A stretch of DNA of 64,000 nucleotides from Strongyloides papillosus (lineage: Eukaryota; Nematoda; Chromadorea; Rhabditida; Strongyloididae). The DNA is taken from contig SRSI01000023.1 in assembly GCA_005656395.1 (NCBI GenBank), positions 62,001 to 126,000 of the forward strand. The letters run 5' to 3'. The notes under the pieces are model-generated. The model saw nothing but the letters and a program-made list of their open reading frames with translations. It searched no databases and was not told where the DNA came from. Shown piece by piece: positions 23,383 to 34,305 of this stretch. Position numbers and translations under genes: made by a program. Numbering within the stretch: the first letter of the stretch is position 1; each line of letters begins with the position of its first letter.

Positions 23383-23764
23383 CTATGTTGATATTTGTCC
23401 AGGATAAGCATCTACTCTATTTTTTCTCATTAAAAAGTTTACTTTTAATTTCATATCCTCATTAAAGATTGCCTTTGATGCCTCCATTGATATTCTTTTC
23501 CTTTGTAGGAAAGGCTTTTCATAATATTCACTACCTCTGATAATTTTTAGCATACCTTCAGATTCCATTAGTCTATAAAATTAAATTAGTTTTAGGTGAA
23601 AGCTATTATAAAACACACCGATTAAGAATTCTAAAAGACCCATCAACATCATTATTCTTAACTAATACTGTACGATTCGTCCATCTAGGGTGAGCATGCC
23701 ATATTCCAGGAAATAATTTAACAGCAAACGGTTGATTTAACGTTCCCTTCCAAAAACGGGGCAT
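23383..23764 (-). CDS. mrps-21: Mitochondrial small ribosomal subunit protein bS21m, 2 exons
   Basis: Exons 23764-23619 and 23572-23383 (intron 46 bp) give 111 residues. The C-terminal half matches MRPS21: YYEKPFLQRKRISMEA, then a helix, then NFLMRKNRVDAYPG. The first exon supplies the N-terminal strand ending GSFRILNR, the counterpart of the conserved AYRTLNRI segment. The protein is a component of the mitochondrial ribosome 30S platform. The second exon alone would encode only 61 residues and lack the N-terminus. Its 3' end faces the SLC22 gene across 140 bp. Confidence 0.85.
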
Positions 23765-24532
23765 TTCTTGTAACGTACAAATTTCAACAAAAATAAGTAC
23801 ACCCTATTCAAGTAGGTAAAAAACAACACGGCCTAGGAAACTCTTAAAGCGCAATTATTACTGAAACCCCACCCACTTATGATAAAAACCCTTTAGATCA
23901 TCAATTTAAATTTTAATAACAGATCGTATAATAATTTATTTGATTTGACAATTAAACCATTGCATCAGAACAAGTTTTAAATAGTTCACGAAGGTTATAA
24001 TTGGAGATGGAGATGTAAATAATCACATTGATTGCCCGTTATTATATAAAATATTTTTAATTTTTCATTATCATGAAACTTCTAAAATTACTCATATGTA
24101 TAATATTGAGACTCTCAACACTCTAAACGAATTAGCACCTCTTCTCTACTGAAAGTATTTCTTCTCATTAGCGTTTAAAATGAATTTGTGTAACAACAAA
24201 AATATATATATTCATATATTATATATAAATATTTTATTTCTAATGATGAAGAAAGAATGTTAGCTTTAAGAATGAAGGAAATTTTTAAAAAAGACTAGGA
24301 CATTATGCATGTTTTTAAACTTTCATATAATTTAGAAACTACAGTGTTTGCTATTTTATTATTAAATAAATATGAATGAAATTATAAATGTAATCAAATA
24401 CATTTTTTGTTTCTTGTAACATTTATTTATATTGCTTGTTTTATGTTTATATTAATTATATATAATATTTATAATAATTGTTATTTAATTTTTTATTTTC
24501 TATAATAAATATATTTTTATTTTTATTTATAG
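23765..24532. promoter_or_regulatory. Divergent upstream region, mrps-21 / 24533 gene
   Basis: 768 bp. The part next to mrps-21 (23765-23900) is less AT-rich than the rest. A TTTATAG acceptor lies directly before the ATG at 24533, consistent with trans-splicing or an unseen 5' exon. Confidence 0.4.
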
Positions 24533-25351
24533 ATGGAGAGATTAGTAGGGCAAATCAAGGAAGGCTTTGCGAAAGCAGTCCAACAAGCTTCGAACAGTAT
24601 AGCATTTACCGAACTACCAAATTGTGAGTCTCTAGAAACTATTGATAGGATTAGCATAAAATTAAAAGATAATATTGTGTATGTGTAATATTTTTTTATA
24701 AACATGATAATTACTTTTTTTTTAATATTTAGGTCTGATGATCTAAAACACAGAATAATAGCTGGACACCACGTACAGACCTTCGAAAATATACCTATCC
24801 TGATAAGAAACGAAGATAATAACAAACAAACATTTATGTTAGCTGATCTTTCACCAGTCAAAGGTATATCTGTTAGTACCATTGGTAAAAAAGATGTTAT
24901 GGTTGTAAGGACACCCAATCATTCAACGGAAAGTAAAGGAAAAATAATGCATCCTACACAGGCAACATTATATAAACTTGTGAGTGAGGGACGACTCAGT
25001 CCCAATTGGTGGATAACAAAAAGTAAGGGAAATGAAGGTATTATAAGGATTGAAAAAGTATTTATCAGCTTATATCCTATCTGCAAATATTTTGGTTTCC
25101 TTAACACAGATTGTGTGTATTGGTTTAAGAAACCAAACGGAAGTATACTGGGATATATTAGACCCAAATTGTCTAAAAAACATAGCACACTTATAGTGAA
25201 GTTTATGAAACATGAAAGAGACCAACAATTAAGGGCTGCTATGTTGGGGACGGCTATTTTATTCTTTATATCAGAAGCCTATCCACATTTAAGTAAGGCA
25301 CTGAAAGACTCAATTGAACTTCAACATGGTTTCCATGAGGCCATGCAATGA
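24533..25351 (+). CDS. Uncharacterised 254-aa protein, 2 exons
   Basis: Exons 24533-24678 and 24733-25351; the donor GT|GTATGT and acceptor ATTTAG|G keep phase (intron 54 bp). The first exon encodes MERLVGQIKEGFAKAVQQAS and a short acidic stretch. The rest alternates short beta-strand-like segments with turns such as KKPNGSILGYIRPK. It ends in a hydrophobic helix (AAMLGTAILFFISEAYP) near the C-terminus. The pattern of strands around one buried C-terminal helix recalls the scramblase/LURP/tubby fold, but no signature is decisive and I leave it unnamed. It is the only gene in a 2-kb interval and looks conserved and intact. Confidence 0.75.
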
Positions 25352-25905
25352 CTAAGACCTGTAACAACTTTCAGTATTCCACATCAAATTCACATAAACC
25401 CTCCACGATTCAATATCTTTATATTAAACTATATAAGGGTAAATATCTATAGATAACCTCTTTTTATATTGTAATTCATTAAGATTCCCTATCAAGCGAC
25501 ATATAATTTTTTTATTGAAAATTAATATATTGTTTTTTTTTGTACATACGTAAAAAACAAATATTAACTAAAAACAATTTTAAAGTCAAACAATATTTTA
25601 AGAGACAAGCACAAATTAATTGCTATTTACTGAGATCTTTTGTAAATAATTCATTCTTGTAAAACGTGATATTCTGCCTTCTAGTTAAATATTATAATAA
25701 ATTAAGCAAATTTGTTAACATTACTCACAATAAATACATTCAAACAAATGTTTAAATAGACCAAATTCTTCTTTGTTTTTAAGTTGTGTTTTAATATTTG
25801 ATGTACTTGTAGAAGTATTTTTGAATGTATATCTCCTGTTTCAATCAAAATATTTTGATATAAAAAAAGTATTTTTTACAGTAAATAATTTCCATTCACA
25901 ATAAA
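25352..25905. other. Intergenic region between convergent genes
   Basis: 554 bp containing both 3' UTRs; no gene or RNA recognised. Confidence 0.45.
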
Positions 25906-26460
25906 TTAATTTCCAATGTATAACCTTGAACAAATATCATTGCACAACCAATCAATTGCTTCTAGGAGATTCTGTCCAGTTTTTGCACTCGTTGAGAATG
26001 TTTTACACTTGTGGGTTGTTAATTCACTCAGTTTTAAATGCTTTGAAATGTCATCAGCACTTAAGGATGATGGTAGATCTGATTTGTTTGCTAAAACCAC
26101 TAAAGAGGAATGTGATAGATGATCTTCTTTTAGTAATTGTTTTAATTCATTATCACAGTCATCTAACCGATCAATGTCACTGGAGTCAACCACCCATATG
26201 ATTCCATCAGCATCACTGAAATAACCTTTCCAGTATGGTCTTAGACTTTTTTGTCCACCGACGTCCCAGAAGTTAAGAGTTAACTCTTTGTATTGGACTG
26301 TTTCTATACCAAAACCGAGGGTTGGTGAGATGGTGTTCGTGTCTTCTCCCATGAATTTTTTCATTACTGTTGTTTTGCCACTGTTGTCTAGACCAAGTAA
26401 TAAAATTCTGATGTCTTTTTCCTTCTTCTTATATTTTTTCAATAACGTTAGTAATCCCAT
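25906..26460 (-). CDS. evl-20: ARL2 small GTPase (evl-20 orthologue)
   Basis: A single exon of 184 residues. Starts MGLLTLLKK with Gly2. The P-loop is GLDNSGKT (23-30), the switch 2 region is WDVGGQKS (65-72), and the guanine-specificity motif is NKSD (125-128). GED..TISPTLGFGIET matches ARL2 better than ARL3 or ARF. ARL2 works with tubulin cofactors D and E in making alpha/beta-tubulin dimers; the C. elegans gene evl-20 is needed for microtubules in development. A TTTTTATAG acceptor lies 6 bp before the ATG, and the eIF3g gene ends 232 bp upstream on the same strand, so it could be the second gene of an operon (inference). Confidence 0.9.
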   Translation of the reverse strand: MGLLTLLKKYKKKEKDIRILLLGLDNSGKTTVMKKFMGEDTNTISPTLGFGIETVQYKELTLNFWDVGGQKSLRPYWKGYFSDADGIIWVVDSSDIDRLDDCDNELKQLLKEDHLSHSSLVVLANKSDLPSSLSADDISKHLKLSELTTHKCKTFSTSAKTGQNLLEAIDWLCNDICSRLYIGN

Positions 26461-26692
26461 GGTTGCCTATAAAAATACAAGAAAAATATTGTTTAATAAT
26501 TTTTTTATAAATAATAAAATCCGTCATCACAGTTTATATAAATAAGTAAAACGAAATTGATATAAAAGATATTTATAACAGATAACTTATGGTAGTAATA
26601 AAAACCACCATATAAACACACTTGTGAATATTCAATCCCTTCCAGACCTATAAAAAAATAAATAAAATAAATTACCACCAAAACCAATAAAC

Positions 26693-27527
26693 TCACTTAG
26701 CGAATTCAACATTAATAATTAAAGATTCGAATGGGAATTTATTAAACTTAGAAATAGCCTTCTCAGCATCATGTTTGTTACTATATGTAATGAAAGCAAA
26801 ACCTTTATTCAAATTTGTATTTTTATCTTTTGCCAAGAAGAATCTATCAATTTTTCCTACACTACTAAACATATTTCTGAGAACATCATCAAGATTTGTG
26901 TAGTCTTCGGGGAGATTTGTAACACGGACCGTAAATTCATCAGATCTTCTTTCGCTGATTCCGAGACGTTCCATATTTCGTGATGGTGGAATGTATTTAC
27001 CTCCTGAAAGACTTCCCTTTGCCTGGGGACGGACATCTTCGAACTTCTCATCAGATACGCTTTTAAATGGACAATCTTTAGACCAGTGACCACTTGTTTT
27101 ACAGTTATGGCAACGAGCTGTGACTTGTCCTTTATCAACATTCTTGGCTGCCTCATTGTCATCATCGTGTTTCTGTTCACCTAGAGATGTTCTGATGAAT
27201 TCTAGCTCAACTTCATCGCCCATCATAGTTACACCGGGTTCTGGTTTGTTTCCGGCATTCTCACATTTACCGAATTTCTTCCACTTCCTACGATCAGCAA
27301 TACTTTTAGGAATACGCTCTGTGATAATTTTTAAAGTTTGAGTTACAGTGATTTTGTTTTTTGTCAAAGGATCAATGTGAACATCAGTTATTGTTTTTTC
27401 TCTTGCATTGGCTGAAATTTTAAAATAAAAAAAATTCTTTAAAAATTAATTTCTTACTTTCGCTATCAACGGCATCTGCCCAGGATCCAATAGGTGCTGG
27501 TTTAGGTAGTGAAATAGTACTTGCCAT
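26693..27527 (-). CDS. eif-3.G: Translation initiation factor eIF3 subunit g, 2 exons
   Basis: Exons 27527-27458 and 27411-26693 (intron 46 bp) give 262 residues. The first exon encodes MASTISLPKPAPIGSWADAV, the typical N-terminal eIF3i-binding segment. A CCHC zinc knuckle CHNCKTSGHWSKDC spans about 124-137, and an RRM follows (from about 183, RNP1-like KGFAFITY) to the end at VEFAK. eIF3g takes part in scanning and reinitiation. The stop TGA overlaps a potential donor (AA|GTGAGT); splicing to an acceptor at about 26655 would change the end to K-S-G-R-D, a minor uncertainty. It is divergent from the cofactor B gene. Confidence 0.92.
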
Positions 27528-27826
27528 ATTTTTAAATCGTCTTTAATTTCAATAGTAAACTAGTCTTCCTGAATTAGTAAATACAAAATATTACGTTGGG
27601 AAAACCACCTATCGCTCTAAGATCTCGTTGGTATAGCGAGTACCAAAATTAGAATGGTGGTTTTATGAAATTGTAATGGCAACTAAACAACAGTGAGAGT
27701 TATTAATGGTACACCATTATATTCAACAATAAATGCATGTATAATTATATCCTACGCTATTGTACCCCGTTTTGTTCATTCAATATTGATATTATTTTGC
27801 CTTATTTTAGGAAATTTTGAATAAAA
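27528..27826. promoter_or_regulatory. Bidirectional promoter, eif-3.G / tbcb-1
   Basis: 299 bp between two housekeeping genes. It holds the inverted repeat at 27601-27664. A TTATTTTAG acceptor lies 17 bp before the tbcb-1 ATG. Confidence 0.55.
27601..27664. other. Nested inverted repeat able to form a stem-loop
   Basis: Outer arms AAAACCACC (27601-27609) and GGTGGTTTT (27656-27664) are perfectly complementary. Inside is TTGGTA-TAGCGAG-TACCAA (27628-27646), a 6-bp stem with a 7-base loop. A TCGCT at 27612 can also pair with AGCGA in that loop. It could be a small structured RNA, a cruciform-forming promoter element or chance. No B-box or Sm site makes it a recognisable tRNA or snRNA. Confidence 0.4.
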
Positions 27827-28506
27827 ATGTTGGACTTGACTATTTTTACTAATGTTTCTGATTTTCCATATAAAAAGAAGTTTGATGAGAACATTTCATT
27901 GAAAGATTTCAAGGTAATTTCTGATTTTTAGTTGTAACTTTTATTTTTTAGCAAAAAATGATCATGATCGCTGGAATTGAGCAATTAGAAAACATGCAAG
28001 TTGAACTTATTGATGAACAGAAGAAGCCAATAATGATTCTGGATGATGAAAGCAGAAAACTGGCAGACTACAATCTTACTGATGATTCATTTGTCCTAGT
28101 TAAAGACATCAGTGGAAGTAATACTGAATTCCTTAATAACGATATCGAAGATCGGTATATTATGTCAAATGAAAAATATGCTTCAAGAGAGAATAGTGTT
28201 CGTAATTTCAAAAAACAAATCATGGAAAACACAAAAGAAACCACATATCTGAAAGTTGGTGATCGTGTAATGGTGATGGCGAAAGATGAAGAAAAAACCG
28301 GAACTGTTGCATATGTTGGAGAAGTTGAGTTTGCAGATGGTTTATGGATTGGAGTTAATTTAGACCAACCCAAAGGGAAGAATGATGGATCTGTTAATGG
28401 TAAACGATATTTCGAATGTTCTGCGAACCACGGATCCTTCGTCAAACCAAAGAGCTGTGAGTTACTTGATACAGAGACCACTGCCAATGCACCCGAAGAG
28501 CTATGA
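27827..28506 (+). CDS. tbcb-1: Tubulin-folding cofactor B, 2 exons
   Basis: Exons 27827-27913 and 27952-28506 (intron 38 bp) give 213 residues. A ubiquitin-like domain fills the first ~85 residues (exon 1 encodes its first strands). A short charged linker leads to a CAP-Gly domain, about 125-205, with GLWIGVNLDQPKGKNDGS and the final NHGSFVKP loop. The protein ends PEEL, an acidic-hydrophobic tail like that of CAP-Gly-binding termini. Cofactor B receives alpha-tubulin after the chaperonin and passes it to cofactor E. It is a little shorter than the human protein because the linker is short. Without exon 1 the UBL would be incomplete. Confidence 0.92.
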
Positions 28507-29001
28507 GGTTTTATTGTTATTTGTGTTGATCTTAAAAAACAGTTTTCAATTAATTTCAAAATGATCTATCAAAAATTATATTTCAGTGAATATTTAAAAA
28601 ATATAATTGTGTAAAGAGCTTTTTATTATTTGTAAAATAGTTAAAAATAAATTTTTTGCTTAAATATCTAATTTTTCCTGAAAATTTCGATATAAAATTA
28701 CATATATTCAAATAAATGGTTATTTTGTTACCATTTTTTGCTTGCAAAACTTTGTAAGAAAACAATTACCTTATTAATGAACTCGTACCTGAAATCTCCA
28801 CATGATAAAAAACATCACATACTTGAAATACTAGTCATTAGAAACCAAAAAACACTGCTAAATGCAACATTCATGAATACTTCTTTTATATTTACCGCGA
28901 TTAGGGGGATCTATATTCCAATACTTTCCGTCACCTACAAATACGAATTTTTAGTAGTTTGAAGTTGATTTGTTATCAAATCCTTAAAAAATTATTCAAA
29001 A
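28507..29001. other. Intergenic region, tbcb-1 to syf-1
   Basis: 495 bp. A stretch at about 28760-28960 is less AT-rich and holds a 74-codon frame with no recognisable features, most likely promoter or UTR sequence. Confidence 0.4.
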
Positions 29002-31554
29002 ATGGTTGAGGCAATGGAGGTTTCAGAGGTTTCAATTTCAAAAAGCGAAATGTTTTTAGTAAGTTTTAATTTATCTCTTTCTCTAAATTTATAATTTCAT
29101 TTTAAGGCAGATGAAGATTTTTCTTTTGAAACAGAACTACTTAATAATCCCTATAATATAAGTATATGGATAAAATATATCAATTACAAACAGAAAAAAA
29201 TTAAAGACAGTGCATCTGTTAAGCAGCTTATCTTACTATACGAAAGGGCTGTCAATATATTCAGTTACAACTTCAAACTATGGTATCAATATATCTGTTT
29301 TCGAAAAGGTTTCCTTATTAACAAATGCCCAACAAGTCCAGAATGGGACACATTGATTGACGTTTTTGAACGTTGTTTATGTTTTTTGTATAAAATGCCC
29401 AGGATTTGGATTGATTATTGTATTTTTTGTACGGCCCGTGGAAGCATAACACATACAAGAAAAGTATTTGACAGGGCATTACAATCATTACCAATAAAAC
29501 AGCATCGTTTAATTTGGCCATATTATGTAAAGTTCATTCAAATGCACAATATTCCCGAAACAGCCATAGTTGTTTTTAAAAGATATCTTAAACTTTTCCC
29601 TGAAAATAGAGAGGATTTGATTGATTATCTCATTAGATTAGAGAGAATGGATGATGCTGCAAGAGAGTTGAAAACGTTAATAGATCAAAATGAAGATGTA
29701 TCCAAGAATGGGAAGACGAATTTTCAGTTATGGAAAGATTTATGCAAAATAATTTCTAATAACCCAAATAAAATTTATTCATTAAATGTAGAAGCAATAT
29801 TCAGACAGGGGATCCAGAAATATTCAGATCAAGTTGCTTTACTTTGGTGTTCACTTGCCAATTATTATATAAGAATGCCAAACTTCGAGAAGGCACGTGA
29901 TATCTTTGAGGAGGCCCTAAAAACAGTCACCACCGTAAGGGATTTCACCCAAATATTCGATGCATATGCAAAAGTCCTTGAAGTAAATGCCTCCCGAAAA
30001 GTGAATCAACTAAAAAAAACAAAAAACCCCAAAATCCAAGATGATCTCCAACTAGAAATAGAATTATTCATTGCCCGATTCGAACATCTCCAATCTCGTC
30101 GAGATTTACTCCTCAACAGTGTCCTCCTCCGTCAAAACCCCAATAATGCTACAGAATGGCTTAACCGTACCAAACTTTATGAGGGTAATGATGTTAAAAT
30201 AATTGAGACATTTAAAAAAGCCGTTAATACCATTAACCCTAAATCTCATACGGGAAATTTATCTGACATTTGGATTGCATATGGTGAATTTTATATTAAA
30301 AAAAACCAATTTAAAATGGCAATTGATATATTTGAGAAGGGATTGTTACCAGATTACCATAAAGTTGATGATGTTGTTAATGTTTGGTGTAAGTATATTG
30401 AGTTTGAATTGAAGTATTTTGGGTATGAGGAAGCTGTGAAGTTACTTAAGAGAGCAACTAAAAGACCATTTAAGAGGGTGGATTACTTTGATGAAGGCAT
30501 TCCAGTCCAGGAACGTGTTCATTTATCTCTCAAGATTTGGTCCTGTTATGCGGATCTCGAAGAAATATATGGGACAATTGAGAGTACTAAAAAAGTTTAT
30601 AATGAAATCATAGATTTAAAGATTGCTACACCACAGATTATTATCAATTTTGCATCTTTCCTGGAGGAGAATAATTTCTTTGAAGAATCATTTAGAGTTT
30701 ATGAAAAAGGAGTTGAATTATTTAGGTGGCCTAATGTTTATGATGTCTGGAAGACATATCTACATAAATTTTACTCAAGATATCAAGGTAAAAAAATTGA
30801 AAGAATGAGAGATTTATTTAATCAGTGTGTAGAAAATATATCTCCAAAGTATGCTAAAGGTATTTATGTTTTGTATGCTAATTTTGAGGAAAAATATGGA
30901 TCTGACAAACGTATGGAGGATGTTTTTGAACGTGCTGTTAAGGCAGTGGAGAAAGAGGATATGAGAAGTATGTTTAATATTTATATCAATAAAGTTCAAC
31001 GTTCCTCTTATGCAAAAGTACGTCATATATATGAAAAGGCAATAACAGTTTTACCGGAGAATGATTGTAGACTTATGTGCTTAGATTTCATTAAATATGA
31101 ATTAAAATTATCTGAAATTGATAGAGCTCGTGCCATATATCTGTATTGTGCTGACTTTACTGATCCACAATTACACAAACATTTCTATGAGGAATGGCAA
31201 CAATTTGAAGTTAATCATGGTAACCGCGATACAGCAACATTAATGATAAGAAAGAAAAGGGAGATTGAAGCTAAATTTAATAGTAATTCTAGTTACCGTC
31301 ATGCACAAATGATTGCAGCAGCAAATGCCATGAGGAAAACAGATGGAGCCTCTACAGATGCCATGTCTGCAGTTGAAGCACAAATCCAAAACGAGGCCGC
31401 CAATGAGATTCAAAATACCATCTCAGGTAAAAATCCACCACCAAACGATGGCATTATGTTTGTTAGAAGCAGTAGTAATATCCAAGTTGAAACTAGTACA
31501 ACCGAAAATCCAGATGAAATCAATATTGATGATGAAGAGGGTGATAATGAATAA
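29002..31554 (+). CDS. syf-1: Splicing factor SYF1/XAB2 (HAT-repeat protein), 2 exons
   Basis: Exons 29002-29058 and 29107-31554 (intron 48 bp) give 834 residues. After a short acidic start the protein is a long array of half-a-TPR (HAT) repeats, each with the W..Y....E/A..F..A pattern (for example LWYQYICF, IWIDYCIF, LWCSLANYYIRMPNFEKARDI). The C-terminal tail is Asn/Thr/Glu-rich and acidic, ending in a GDNE motif. Length and repeat layout match SYF1/XAB2, a core member of the NineTeen/Prp19-associated complex in the catalytic spliceosome. The central part is unusually poor in introns, as in other genes here. Confidence 0.92.
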
Positions 31555-34193
31555 AAATTGTTTTTCTTCCTTTTTTTATTATATTTTATTTTTTTGTAAT
31601 ATACCATTAAAAAACATTCTTTACTTATAAAATACTTTTTCCAACATATTGTTTTAAATTTTTAATGGCTTAATTTTTATTATAACTTGAAAAGATTAAA
31701 TTCTCATGTACATCTTTAGGAGGAATTTTCATCTAAATACAAATATCTAGTAGAAAAATTTTGTTTGTTTTTCTATATAAAAATAACAATTTTTTATGAG
31801 AAAATGATTTTAAATTAATTAAATTTTTTTAATTCGTATATGTCTTATTTATTTAGAAGTAGTTATGTAATACTCATACATCAAATTTAAATAGGTAATC
31901 ACTCAAAAAAATTAGTGTTAAGGAAAGATATACATTTAATATAACATATATTTTAAAAATATGTCTTGCTAATTTGTTTAGAATATTATCACAAAATAAT
32001 GTTTATAAAATGTCGTTTTATATAGAGTATAAGTATCTATTTTTTTTAAAAAATGATTTTTATTAGAATATTTCATTACTTTTGAATATTATCACATATG
32101 ACTTTTTCGCTATCATATAACAAGCTAAAAATATCCATCATTTAACGCTTTATTATGTTTATTTTATTCTATGATTTTAATAACTATTTTACGGAAACGA
32201 GTTATTTTAGGTAGTTGTGAATATTAAATTTTTTAAAAATTTTTCTGCTTTAAATTAGTTTTTAATCACTCTAATATATGTTATTCTATACTGTGTTAAG
32301 ATATAAAATTACTTCTAGAATTTTAATATTACTAAAATCCTAAATATTAATCTATATTTAGTATTGTTATTAAAAATATACAAAAATATCCTAAAAGATA
32401 TCTTTCCTACCATATATTGTTCTTAAAATCCATTCAATTTTATTTAGTGATTCTAAATTTAAGATTGTCTAATAATTGAGACTTCTTTTATTTTATTTGT
32501 TTGAAGTGTTATATATTTTGTTTTCCAAATAAATAGAAGTATTTTTAATACAATAATAGATAATCATACTTTATTCAAAGAAAAAATCTGTAATAAAGAG
32601 GGTGTTAAAAGTGAAGGAAAATTATATTAAAAAAGTTTTATTATTTTTTGGGCAAATGTATTTATACTCAATTTATTTTCATTTTAAAGTGATATTTTTA
32701 CTTTTTTTTTAATAAATTTTTTAAAATAACAAATAATTCAACAAAAAACAGTTTATCATCCATATCCGTTTTTATCGTTTCACCCACTCCTTAAGTATTT
32801 ATATATGTATCATTAAATAAAATTCTTTTAAATTTGAAGATAAAATTTTTATTTTTGACCCTTTTGTTTTTGCTTCATTCCATATTACAATCCGGAAAGA
32901 ATATATGGTTAAGAAGACAAATGGTGAATAGCTTGAGGAGGATGAGACGTTACAGTAAATATAGGAACATTGTAATGAAGTTTTGATTTTTATGTAACTA
33001 CATTTCATTTTTATAGTTATCTTTTCTTAGACTTATGTCAAAAATAAAAATTGACAGAATATACTACTAAATTTGTATTGTTACTACTTACTTTACTAAC
33101 TTATGGTATTAGATTCACGTTATTAAAACTGAGACATTTTGGTGACACATACATTGTTTAAAAGAATGAGTAAAAATATAATACTGTTATTGTACTAAAA
33201 TATGGAAATACTAAATTTTATGAAAAGATATGTTGTTAGAAGTGACCCTAGTTGACAAATAAATCTCGGAATGGCTATTAAAGAAGTAAGATGAAAGGCA
33301 CGCACTTTTTATAGATAAAAGATGTCATAACAATAGACAAAACTTTTCTTTATCATACTTAAATCATATTAGAGGAGATATTAGTTTTTTCAAAATATCT
33401 CTCAGATTCTGATCGTTCACTTTTAAAAATAATGCTTTTTTTAATTGAATTCACTTTTATTCAATTATTTTTTAATTTTCCTGTTCATTTCTTATTTATT
33501 TTTAGTGTAAATGATTAATGAACTTTTTTCTGAAGAAAAATTACTCATTTTTCATTTATTGTATATTTTTAAAAAGACACTTTATAGATTTCTAACAAGA
33601 ATTACAATTTTAATGTTTTTGAAAATATTCTTTTAAATATATGTAACTTAATATCACAGTTTTTATAAAAATATTTGATGAATTCTATTTATTTAAAGTA
33701 TAAAATTTATTTGTTTTGGTAATTAAATTTTTTATCCTAAATATGTTTGAAAGGATTTTTTATTGTTTTATAAATTATTAATATTTTGTAAATCTTTTTT
33801 AAATTCTAATAAATGGACCATATGTCTTTTATGGAGATTTTGTTTTGACAGGAAAAATTTAATTAACACTAACATTATAATTTTTAGAATCGAACAAACA
33901 ACATTTTTAAGAGTCTAATGAATTTAAAGTAAAATTATATTTCAATTAATTCTATATACTTCTCCTATTATATATGAATTCAAAATCCATCAACGCATTT
34001 ATTTTACATTTCATAATAAAATTATCATTGGAAAATAAAACTAAAGTCCGTAAATCTTATGATGCACAATATCTTATCCAAAAAATTAGTTGTCTTAAAA
34101 TAAATAATTGTGGTGAAAATCTTTTTTATATTTATTAATTTGGATTCTATTATTTTGTAAGTGTAGTGATAACGTTTTTTTGCTAAATTATAT
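31555..34193. other. Long AT-rich intergenic region
   Basis: 2.6 kb between syf-1 and the first K2P exon. The only structure that stands out is the coding-like patch at 32840-32986; the rest is homopolymer-rich with no supported gene. Confidence 0.45.
32840..32986 (+). CDS. Possible terminal exon of a small secreted basic peptide
   Basis: After an AG at 32838-32839 a 48-codon frame runs to TGA. It encodes a hydrophobic, signal-like stretch (KFLFLTLLFLLHSILQSG) and then a Lys/Arg-rich segment including SLRRMRRYSKYRN. Composition is clearly less AT-rich than the surroundings. No in-frame ATG precedes the hydrophobic part, so a first exon is needed and I cannot find a convincing one. Treat it as a candidate only. 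Confidence 0.25.
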   Translation: MKFLFLTLLFLLHSILQSGKNIWLRRQMVNSLRRMRRYSKYRNIVMKF

Positions 34194-34305
34194 ATGGGAT
34201 CAACCGCCGCAGGGGTGACTTTTCACTCCTATAATCAACTGATAAGAAACGCAACCCTTCATACAGAAAGATCGAAGAGTATCGCTCCATCAAATGTTGA
34301 ACCAG
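34194..34305 (+). other. K2P alternative first exon A
   Basis: ATG, 37 codons and one extra base, then GTTTGT donor. The peptide starts MGSTAAGVTF and ends NVEP; Gly2 could be myristoylated (inference). Phase 1 fits the acceptor at 37817. Confidence 0.65.

Noticed and set aside
27620..27650. D-arm-like string (CTCGTTGGTATAGCGAG) suggesting a tRNA
   Set aside because: No T-loop (GGTTCGA-type) or 7-bp acceptor stem at the right distance; kept only as an inverted repeat.
28738..28962. 74-codon frame between tbcb-1 and syf-1
   Set aside because: No signal, motif or splice support; it lies where the syf-1 promoter must be, and its composition is ordinary for that region.
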